Below, in pieces: positions 15,970 to 22,807 of a stretch of 37,163 nt of DNA. Positions within the stretch are counted from its first letter, which is position 1. The number at the start of each line of letters is the position of its first letter. A program made the translations under genes and the position numbers. The stretch is from Candidatus Njordarchaeota archaeon (GTDB taxonomy: Archaea > Asgardarchaeota > Njordarchaeia > Njordarchaeales > JAHKLH01). The notes below the pieces were generated by a model, which saw only the letters and a program-made list of their open reading frames with translations, ran no database searches and was not told the origin of the DNA. Where the stretch lies: NCBI GenBank assembly GCA_029856635.1, contig JAHKLH010000001.1, positions 1 through 37,163 of the forward strand, written 5' to 3'.

Positions 15970-17148
15970 ATGGAGATACCTATGGATATCAAAAAACAAC
16001 TTGAACTTATTACAATGCCCCCAACAGAAGAGATATTGACATTACGAGATTTAGAATTCTTCCTAGAACATGGAGTTCAATTACGGCACTACATTGGCTT
16101 TGAAATTAGTGGTTTCGTTCATCTCGGAACTGGACTAGTATGTGGACTTAAAATCGCACAACTTCAGAAAGCAAAAGCAAAAATTAAGGTATTTTTAGCA
16201 GATTATCACTCATGGATAAATGATAAATTAGGTGGTAACTTAGACGTAATCAGAAATGTTGCAAAGAAATATTTTGCTGAGGCCATGAAACTTTCAATTA
16301 AAGTCATGGGTGGTAATCCTAATGCTACAGAATTTATCTTAGCAAGTGAATTTTATGAAGAAAATCCAGAATATTGGGCTATCGTACTTGATGTGGCAAA
16401 GAATGTAACCCTTTCAAGAGTACGACGTGCAATTACCATCATGGGTAGAAAAGCAGGTGAAAAAATAGATTTTGCTAAACTTATTTACCCTTGCATGCAG
16501 GTTGCAGATATTTTTGCGTTGAATGTCAATTTACCACATGGTGGAATGGATCAAAGGAAAGCTCATGTAATCGCTCGAGAAATAGCAAAAAAGTTAAAGA
16601 AAAAACAACTAAAAGCAAGAATAGATTTCGAAGAACAGATAATCAAGCCCATCGCCTTACACCATTCTTTGCTGCCTGGATTAAAAATGAGTATGGCTCT
16701 CTATCACAGGATCATCGATGCAGAAAAGAAGGGAGAAAAAGATAAAATTAGGGATTTACTCATCGATGCCAAGATGAGCAAGTCTATTCCAGAAACTTGT
16801 ATCTTCATTCACGATACTGAAGAAGAAATTAAAAGAAAAATCAAAGCAGCGTTTTGTCCTCCAAGAGAAATAAAATGGAACCCTATAATAAGGATTGCGG
16901 AATTAATCATATTTCCATCAGACGGTAAGCTCCTTGTAGAGAGACCACAAAAATATGGTGGCTCCATAGAGTACGCATCATTTGATGCACTTAAGAAGGA
17001 TTTCATAGAAGGTAAATTACATCCCCTAGATCTCAAAAATGCGGTCGCAGAATGGCTTATTAAAAAACTCAAGCCAGTAAGAGATTACTTCAGTGGACCT
17101 GGAAAAAGCGCGATAGAAGAACTTCAACAATTACGAATAACGAGATAA
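15970..17148 (+). CDS. tyrS: tyrosyl-tRNA synthetase, archaeal type
   Basis: This class I synthetase charges tRNA-Tyr. The HIGH-like signature is GFVHLGTG near residues 47-54, the tyrosine-pocket region includes FLADYHSWINDKLGG, and the archaeal/eukaryotic TyrRS motif GGMDQRKAHVIAREI is near 190-204. The KMSKS motif is intact in DAKMSKSIPET near 261-271. At 392 residues, it is slightly longer than the roughly 310-375 of relatives. The gene stands alone between a divergent coiled-coil gene and the convergent tRNA-Gly gene. ATG at 15970 is used; ATG 15982 (MDIKKQ) is an alternative start. Confidence 0.95.
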   Translation: MEIPMDIKKQLELITMPPTEEILTLRDLEFFLEHGVQLRHYIGFEISGFVHLGTGLVCGLKIAQLQKAKAKIKVFLADYHSWINDKLGGNLDVIRNVAKKYFAEAMKLSIKVMGGNPNATEFILASEFYEENPEYWAIVLDVAKNVTLSRVRRAITIMGRKAGEKIDFAKLIYPCMQVADIFALNVNLPHGGMDQRKAHVIAREIAKKLKKKQLKARIDFEEQIIKPIALHHSLLPGLKMSMALYHRIIDAEKKGEKDKIRDLLIDAKMSKSIPETCIFIHDTEEEIKRKIKAAFCPPREIKWNPIIRIAELIIFPSDGKLLVERPQKYGGSIEYASFDALKKDFIEGKLHPLDLKNAVAEWLIKKLKPVRDYFSGPGKSAIEELQQLRITR

Positions 17149-17169
17149 GATTTGAAATCTGAAATTTAG

Positions 17170-17274
17170 TGCGCGGGGCGGGATTCGAACCCGCGTCACC
17201 GGCTTTCTTCGGATCCGCCCATGGTTTGAGCAAATGCTTGGGAGGCCGGCATCTTACCCCTCGACCACCCGCGC
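17170..17274 (-). tRNA. tRNA-Gly(CCC) with 34-nt intron
   Basis: On the minus strand the acceptor stem GCGCGGG (17274-17268) pairs perfectly with CCCGCGC at the 3' end, with discriminator A at 17170. The T arm is GCGGG-TTCGAAT-CCCGC. The anticodon stem CCGGC/GCCGG encloses loop CTCCCAA, giving anticodon CCC. An intron of 34 nt (17238-17205) sits after position 37, the canonical archaeal site, and must be removed by the bulge-helix-bulge endonuclease. Mature length is 71 nt. CCA is not encoded. Confidence 0.93.
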
Positions 17275-17307
17275 AGAGTTTATTTCATTAAAGTTAAGGA
17301 AAAGAGA

Positions 17308-17319
17308 CTTTTAAACTTT
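17308..17319 (-). promoter_or_regulatory. TATA-like promoter of tRNA-Gly
   Basis: The minus-strand sequence AAAGTTTAAAAG is centred about 40 bases before the mature tRNA 5' end, a suitable distance for an archaeal TATA box with a short 5' leader trimmed by RNase P. Confidence 0.4.
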
Positions 17320-17382
17320 AATTTGCATTGGCTTATATTTTGGAATTTTTGAAAGAATATAGAGAAATCTTTATGCTACGAA

Positions 17383-19299
17383 TCACTCTGAAATTTCTGG
17401 TACCTTATAGCGGATATCTAGTAAGTCTCTAAGGAAATTAAGGAACTTATCACGTTTATACCGTATTTTCTCAATTTCTGAAACAAGTGCACTTGCTCTA
17501 TTAATCCACACATCATAAGGGATACCACCAGAAGCAAATCGTCGCCAATCTTTGAACAAAAGTTCACGCGCAATTTCAATTTCCGCATCATATTCTTCGA
17601 TTTTTGTAATTGCAGTTGCTATATCTGGATCTATTCTTTTAACGCGATTACCTAGTCTATAAAGTTCCTCTCGCCGTTTTCTTAGCGTTTCCAAGTAGCG
17701 ATTCATTTTATCAAAGAACGCCGCACTTATACTTCTTGAGGGAATTTGTTTTCTGATTGTATCCTCAATTAAAGTGTCAAGGGCTATGTATTCCTCTAAT
17801 CTGGTGATATACCTCTCGAGGAGTTCCTTGTGTTCCCTTATTCTTAGAATTTCTGGTGGTGTTATTTTCTTCTTCATACTCAAGGAGACATATCTAACTA
17901 TGATTAGTACGATTACAAAGGCAAACATTATAATAGCTAAGATTTTTCCAAATAATAATAGTGTTACCGCCCAGTTTAGCTTAAAGACTATTTCAAGTTC
18001 TGCATTTTGTGCTGGATGGAAATTATCAAAGGATATGCAAATAACTTTGTAATTTTTCCATCCAAGTGCTTCGGATTTATATGTAATCATAATTGGAGCA
18101 GAAATATTTAGTTCCAAATTCGCATCCATATAGCTAGGAATAAGCAACCTAAGAGAATATTTCCTTACAGTTGCATTAACATACGGTGCGATTGGAATCC
18201 TTAATATGTAGCTGTCATCTTGCTTAGTACGATAGTCCTTGCAGTCAAGTTTATAGCTTAATGAAAAAGCATACGTTGTACCAGCTGTAATTGGACTTCG
18301 GAACCTAACTTGAACAACTGTAATATTTCCGGTCGTTTTTACTATGCTTGTCTCTATATTTCCCAAGCTATCTCGTGCAGTTATATTCCTGGCTCCCTTA
18401 ATTTCTCCAATTCTAACAACTTCTGTTTTCCATTTAGCACTCTCAAGTAGGGTAGGTGAAACCGGGGGGAAATAAGCCGCAAGCGAATAATCTTCACGCA
18501 CTGTTATTTCGTCTGATAGACCAAATACAATTTCCCTGTTAATGGTGAGCATTCTTAGAGGTATTATTTTCATGTGCCACCTTATGAGAATATATGTTTC
18601 ATTGATAGGTGTCGAATCATTAAACGGTTCTACTTGCTTATCATCATCGAAACCTAAATTGTTACCCTCACTGCTAAATGGAGTTGGTAAAATGTCCTCA
18701 ACGAAAAGCGATGTTGGTGGTGCAATAAAATGAGACTTTCGTTTCTGAGGATAAGGAAATAGAGGCTGCTTAGCAAAACGAAATTCATAGTATGTGTCAT
18801 TCTTCACGTAAAACATTCTGAAAATCTTTGGATTCAGCCATGCAGAAATATTAAATGTGAAAGTTTCATTTGATTCAAGAAAATCTGGAAACTTAACCGC
18901 TATTGCGAGATAATCACCACGTCTGTAGTATACTGACCATGGCAGATTAATTATTTTATCCTGCCACTTCGCTTTTATCTCAAACCATGTCAGATTTTTC
19001 CATATGTTAATGGGTAAGAAGAAAAGAATAGCATTGAAAGGTCGATCTCCTTTATTCTTAACGGTAACTGTTTCTTGTAGATTTCCAATCAGGAATTCAC
19101 TAATACGCACCGTTCTAGATGAAGTAACAGACACATTCCAAGCGGATCCAGGAAAGACATATGGCGCCATAGAAATTTCTGGTTGGTTATATTCTCTTAC
19201 TCTAATAACAACTGAATAAGATGATGCTGGTGTTGAATATGCTACAACTAATAGTGAAAATAGTATACACAATATCACTAGTTGTCTCAATAACCGCAC
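17383..19299 (-). CDS. signal peptide-ectodomain-TM-coiled coil protein
   Basis: Starting at GTG 19299, the protein begins RLLRQLVILCILFSLLVV, a signal peptide. About 430 residues of strand-rich ectodomain follow, with around ten N-x-S/T sequons (for example NVS, NLT, NETFTFNIS, NDS, NETY, NIT, NAT). One membrane segment near residues 450-475 (ILAIIMFAFVIVLIIV) is followed by basic residues and a helical cytoplasmic region of about 160 residues with coiled-coil character. This start is chosen over TTG 19335 because a TATA-like TTATATTTT lies near 19318-19326, and the signal peptide begins immediately. The family is not recognised. The layout suggests a surface sensor or anchoring protein. The shared region with the divergent GTPase gene is 81 bp. 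Confidence 0.68.
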   Translation of the reverse strand: MRLLRQLVILCILFSLLVVAYSTPASSYSVVIRVREYNQPEISMAPYVFPGSAWNVSVTSSRTVRISEFLIGNLQETVTVKNKGDRPFNAILFFLPINIWKNLTWFEIKAKWQDKIINLPWSVYYRRGDYLAIAVKFPDFLESNETFTFNISAWLNPKIFRMFYVKNDTYYEFRFAKQPLFPYPQKRKSHFIAPPTSLFVEDILPTPFSSEGNNLGFDDDKQVEPFNDSTPINETYILIRWHMKIIPLRMLTINREIVFGLSDEITVREDYSLAAYFPPVSPTLLESAKWKTEVVRIGEIKGARNITARDSLGNIETSIVKTTGNITVVQVRFRSPITAGTTYAFSLSYKLDCKDYRTKQDDSYILRIPIAPYVNATVRKYSLRLLIPSYMDANLELNISAPIMITYKSEALGWKNYKVICISFDNFHPAQNAELEIVFKLNWAVTLLLFGKILAIIMFAFVIVLIIVRYVSLSMKKKITPPEILRIREHKELLERYITRLEEYIALDTLIEDTIRKQIPSRSISAAFFDKMNRYLETLRKRREELYRLGNRVKRIDPDIATAITKIEEYDAEIEIARELLFKDWRRFASGGIPYDVWINRASALVSEIEKIRYKRDKFLNFLRDLLDIRYKVPEISE

Positions 19300-19380
19300 C
19301 CTTTGGAATTTCGAAATAGAAAATATAATAAGCAATACACTTTTTCAATAAGAACCGCTTTTTATTTAAATGGAGGAAAC

Positions 19381-20520
19381 ATGCCTGCAAATCTACCAAC
19401 AGAAGCTCAACTTGCTCTTGAAGAGTACGAGAAGGCTACAACATTACAAGCAAAGATTAGTGCGCTACAAAAATTTATAGCACTCTGTCCAAAACACAAG
19501 GGAACTGAAAAGATCCTCAAATGGGCCAAGACTCAATTAGCAAAGTTGCGAGCACAATTAGAAAGAAGAAGAAAAGCTACCACCTCTGCACCTCCAGCAT
19601 TTTCTGTTAAAAAAGAAGCAGATATTCAAGTTGTGCTTCTTGGAGTTCCACAATCTGGAAAAACAACATTATTGCGTTGGTTATGTGATTCAGAAATTCC
19701 TGATAAAAGGATTTTTCCAAATGTTGGAATTTTTAATTATCACGGGGCAGAATTTCAGATAGTAGATCTTCCATCTATCTTCACATCAGATATCGACAAA
19801 ATTCCGAATGGTCGAGCCCTCTTTGGTATTGCAAGAAATGCAGATTTGATTGCATTTGTTATTGATTTAACGCAAGATGTTGAATGGCAATACAATCTTC
19901 TTATTAACGCATGTGAAAATGCGCGAATTGCAATAGGAAGAAGGCCACCAATTACTTTTAAGAAAACAAGCTCTGGCGGGATCAACATTTTTGGAATTCA
20001 GTATTCTCCTCTTCCAAAGAAAGAAATAGAAGAGCTTCTTCGGTCGCATGGTATTTTAAACTGTCAGTTGATTTTTCATGACTATTGTACAGTTGATGAT
20101 TTAATTCATGCAATTGATAAGAAATACGTTTTCAAAAAAGCGATAATAATTGCTACAAAGGGCGATTGTCCTGGAACAAAACCATCATGGGAAAAACTTA
20201 AACAAATTACAAGAATTCCCATGGTTGCTGTTTCTGCTGTAAAGAATATAGGAAAATCAAAAGTAGGTGAGTTAATTAAAAGAACACTTGATCTAATCTT
20301 TGTATGGACTAAAGACGACAAGGGAATCGCATCTAACGCCATGATATTAAAACGTGGTGCCAAAATTATTGATGTAGCCGAGCGCATTCATGAAGATTTC
20401 GTAAGATTTTTCAGGTTTGCAATTGTTGAAAGAAAAACATCAAAAGTCAAACAGATACGTGCTGGATTGAGCTTCATGTTAGAAGATGGAGACATAGTGC
20501 GAATTTACATTAAGCGGTAA
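19381..20520 (+). CDS. DRG-like GTPase with TGS domain
   Basis: The protein follows the DRG/Rbg plan. An N-terminal helical region includes KHKGTEKILKWAKTQLAKLRAQL (39-61). The G domain has P-loop GVPQSGKT (88-95), G4 TKGD (259-262) and G5 VSAVK (284-288). A DRG insertion region includes RRPPITFKKTSSGG, and a C-terminal TGS domain (about 310-379) has KQIRAGLSFMLEDGDIVRIYI. The G3 motif reads DLPS (129-132) rather than DxPG, and the sequence after it lacks the usual IEGA/GRG stretch. The ATG is fixed by an exact GGAGGA Shine-Dalgarno sequence at 19372-19377. DRG GTPases bind ribosomes and polyribosomes. It is followed by rnp3 after 3 bases, so the two form an operon. Confidence 0.78.
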   Translation: MPANLPTEAQLALEEYEKATTLQAKISALQKFIALCPKHKGTEKILKWAKTQLAKLRAQLERRRKATTSAPPAFSVKKEADIQVVLLGVPQSGKTTLLRWLCDSEIPDKRIFPNVGIFNYHGAEFQIVDLPSIFTSDIDKIPNGRALFGIARNADLIAFVIDLTQDVEWQYNLLINACENARIAIGRRPPITFKKTSSGGINIFGIQYSPLPKKEIEELLRSHGILNCQLIFHDYCTVDDLIHAIDKKYVFKKAIIIATKGDCPGTKPSWEKLKQITRIPMVAVSAVKNIGKSKVGELIKRTLDLIFVWTKDDKGIASNAMILKRGAKIIDVAERIHEDFVRFFRFAIVERKTSKVKQIRAGLSFMLEDGDIVRIYIKR

Positions 20521-20523
20521 TCG

Positions 20524-21234
20524 GTGATACACTTGACAAAAAACACTCAACGATTTTTTGACGTTATAATTCCCTCTAATCATAATGAAGCAAAGAAAAT
20601 GATTGCTTTTGCAAGCTACTTAGGTATTAAATACTTGCTAATGGTAATTAATAATCTGATTACAAAAATCAATGAAACCGCCTTATCTGAGATTATAGCC
20701 AACATGATGAATTCTGCTCACAAATATTCAATTGAACTTAAATTCGCTTATCTTTTTAGAGATATCAAAACAGGAGATAGGATCATATTTGATAAGCTCT
20801 TTGATCGACTTCAGATTGTTAAAATGTTAGATATTTCTTGTGAAAAATGGAAAGAACACCTGAGGCGAGAAGTGTTTCATGTATTTTTTGTCACATTTGA
20901 TAATTTGCAACAGATTAATAAAGGCGTTTACGAAGTTGCTCGAGCGAAGAGAAAGTATTTCATAATTAGTTTGAGAACACTCATTTTTAGTGACAAATCT
21001 GTACGTGCTAAGCTTCTATTAAATGCACGAAAGAACATAGATATCCTAAATAAGTCTGATTTTAATCTCTTATTTGGAAGCGGAGCAACAAATATAAATG
21101 AGATGCGGAATCCTCGCGATATTAGATCGTTTCTAAAACTTCTGGAAGTAAGAGATGACATTGCAAGTCTTTCAATATCACAACGTGCAAGGATATTCTT
21201 TTTCCTGCACAAACCTTACATTATAATTCATTGA
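20524..21234 (+). CDS. rnp3: RNase P protein component 3 (Rpp30-like)
   Basis: A divergent Rpp30-type PHP-fold (TIM barrel) subunit of RNase P, which matures tRNA 5' ends. The start FFDVIIPSNHNEAKKMIAFASYLGIKYLLM matches the first strand-helix unit of the family, and the most diagnostic segment is FGSGATNINEMRNPRDIRSF near residues 189-208, corresponding to the SSGA...LRSPRDL motif. The length of 236 residues is normal. GTG at 20524 is used, 3 bases after the GTPase stop. The gene overlaps the convergent rpo4 by 7 bases. The assignment rests on the C-terminal motif and length; other regions are poorly conserved. Confidence 0.75.
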   Translation: MIHLTKNTQRFFDVIIPSNHNEAKKMIAFASYLGIKYLLMVINNLITKINETALSEIIANMMNSAHKYSIELKFAYLFRDIKTGDRIIFDKLFDRLQIVKMLDISCEKWKEHLRREVFHVFFVTFDNLQQINKGVYEVARAKRKYFIISLRTLIFSDKSVRAKLLLNARKNIDILNKSDFNLLFGSGATNINEMRNPRDIRSFLKLLEVRDDIASLSISQRARIFFFLHKPYIIIH

Positions 21235-21623
21235 GAACCTAACACTTCCCTTATAACTCCTAGAATCTTGGACGCAATTTCCTCTTTGAGCTTCGGCAAA
21301 AGTAGGATTTTCTGCTTATGCTCAAGAAATGCCAAGAAAGGCTCTAACTCCTCCCGGCTCCGTGGAAGAACATTAACAATATCACATGCTACTTCCATAG
21401 GAATTTGTAATTCCCTTTTTCCAACTTGTATTTTTATCTCCAGTAATTTTTGCAAAAGTAGCATAGCCTTATCACGAGGTAATTTAACAAATCTTTTACA
21501 ATAATCGTATAATCGTTCGTGTATTGCACGATCAAATTTCTTCTTTCCCGCTTTTCTTTTCTCCAAAAATTCTTTGACTTCAGCCAGTAATAGGGGTTTC
21601 TCTGAAATTTTTTCTGCTGACAT
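21228..21623 (-). CDS. rpo4: RNA polymerase subunit Rpo4 (RpoF)
   Basis: The 131-residue protein has the Rpb4/RpoF pattern: LLLAEVKEFLEKRKAG near the N terminus, YCKRFVKLPRDKAMLLLQKLLEI in the middle and MEVACDIVNVLPRSREELEPFL near 75-100, the most recognisable motif. With Rpo7 it forms the stalk of RNA polymerase, which aids promoter opening and binds transcript. It is not linked to rpl21e as in many archaea. Its 3' end overlaps rnp3 by 7 bases tail to tail. Upstream, a short region is shared with the divergent small membrane-protein gene. Confidence 0.82.
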   Translation of the reverse strand: MSAEKISEKPLLLAEVKEFLEKRKAGKKKFDRAIHERLYDYCKRFVKLPRDKAMLLLQKLLEIKIQVGKRELQIPMEVACDIVNVLPRSREELEPFLAFLEHKQKILLLPKLKEEIASKILGVIREVLGSQ

Positions 21624-21719
21624 TTTAAAACCCTTATGTTCACACGAAATACAAAGTAAAATATATCTAAGTTAAAATTAGAATCTAAAAAATAGCGGTG
21701 TAAAAAATTGCGGGGAAAA

Positions 21720-22007
21720 ATGAGATCATCAGAAAGAATTAGACAAATAGAGGCATTATTTGCACTAGCAAAAACATTCATCGGTGTGCTTCTTGGAATA
21801 ATTCTTGGATTATGGTTCTCTTATGGTATTTTAATCATAGTTGGATGGATTATATCAATCGTTACCATAATAATCATGGCATTCCTTGCGAAAACATTCA
21901 CAATACTCTCACAGCACTCACTCAAAACACTTTGCCTAAGACATGGAACTTTTTCCTATTTCATCACAATCCTTCTCTTCTGGGGCATAGCATATACTTA
22001 CTTTTAG
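21720..22007 (+). CDS. small three-TM protein, Emc6-like
   Basis: The protein has 95 residues and three hydrophobic segments: FIGVLLGIILGLWFSYGILI, IVGWIISIVTIIIMAFLA and the C-terminal YFITILLFWGIAYTY. The ending RHGTFSYFITILLFWGIAYTYF recalls the GTFF...W.L.Y ending of archaeal Emc6-like proteins, a family related to a subunit of the eukaryotic ER membrane complex; this is a weak match. CGGGGA at 21711-21716 favours ATG 21720 over TTG 21708. It is divergent from rpo4. Confidence 0.5.
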   Translation: MRSSERIRQIEALFALAKTFIGVLLGIILGLWFSYGILIIVGWIISIVTIIIMAFLAKTFTILSQHSLKTLCLRHGTFSYFITILLFWGIAYTYF

Positions 22008-22141
22008 CATTATTTAAGCATATTCAAGTTAACTTCGTCTGATAAGCAATAGTATGAATTTAAGCATTGTAATGTTAGTATTGAATATAAAACTCAGCAA
22101 GCTCCTCGAAAACATCGTCAGTTTAATTAGTATTCACGAAT

Positions 22142-22378
22142 TTATGATAAAAGCTCAACCCACAAAATGTTGTTCCCACGAACTAAAACAAGCCCCCATT
22201 TAACCTTTGGATTATTTTTAGCGTCAAGTTCTACTGCATCTTTAAGCAAAAGGTTCATATACTCGTCCAAGCTCAGAAGAACTCCTTGAATCCGCGTTCC
22301 ATCCTTTAACTGGACTCTTATCTGTTTATTCACATTTTCACGCAATAAAGTCAAGGGTAATTTTGGAGCACTTGACAT
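22142..22378 (-). CDS. lsm: Sm-like archaeal protein (LSm)
   Basis: The 78-residue protein has both Sm motifs. Sm1 is NKQIRVQLKDGTRIQGVLLS followed by LDEYMNLLLKDA, and Sm2 is WGLVLVRGNNILWVEL. Archaeal LSm proteins assemble into heptameric rings that bind U-rich RNA and take part in RNA metabolism. The RGNN residues that contact uridine are present. It lies 17 bases downstream of rpl12 on the same strand, so the two are probably co-transcribed. Confidence 0.95.
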   Translation of the reverse strand: MSSAPKLPLTLLRENVNKQIRVQLKDGTRIQGVLLSLDEYMNLLLKDAVELDAKNNPKVKWGLVLVRGNNILWVELLS

Positions 22379-22395
22379 TCTTCATCACAAAAATT

Positions 22396-22737
22396 TCAGC
22401 CAAATAAAGCCGAAAGACCTTCGAGTGCTTCACCAGCTTCCTCTTTCTTTTCCTCTTTTTTCTCCTCTTTCTTTTCTTCCTTCTTCTCCTCAGGTTTTGC
22501 TTCTGGAGCTGCTGGTGTAACAGTAACTGCAGGTGCAGCAGCAGCCATGGGTACTGCTACCGCTCTTTTCTTGAGCTCTTCTATATTGAGAGTCTTGATT
22601 ACGTCGGCCCATGCTTTAGCTAAGGCTTTATCTGGGGTTATTCCAGCTGCTTCTAGAATCTTACAAATGGCTTCATCGGTTATCTCTTTCTTTGCTTCAT
22701 GTAAGATTAAACATGCATATACGTAAGCCATGCTCAT
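22396..22737 (-). CDS. rpl12: ribosomal stalk protein P1 (archaeal L12)
   Basis: The N terminus AYVYACLILHEAKKEITDEA is the archaeal L12 dimerisation domain. An alanine-rich hinge follows, then a highly charged lysine/glutamate run and the conserved end GEALEGLSALFG, which binds translational GTPases such as aEF2 and aIF5B. The length of 113 residues is typical. GGTGGGA at 22743-22749 on the minus strand supports the ATG at 22737. The lysine/glutamate run consists of repeated KKEE units. The gene is 6.4 kb from rplP0 and rpl1, which are usually neighbours. Confidence 0.97.
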   Translation of the reverse strand: MSMAYVYACLILHEAKKEITDEAICKILEAAGITPDKALAKAWADVIKTLNIEELKKRAVAVPMAAAAPAVTVTPAAPEAKPEEKKEEKKEEKKEEKKEEAGEALEGLSALFG

Positions 22738-22807
22738 TTCTTCCCACCTACCAAATTACACTAATTCAAAGATTTTAAAATATGAAGAATAAAAAGTTTC
22801 ATAAACA

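Noticed and set aside
22430..22500. Short tandem KKEE-coding repeat in rpl12
   Set aside because: Charged hinge regions of this type are normal in archaeal L12; no sign of a mobile or regulatory repeat.
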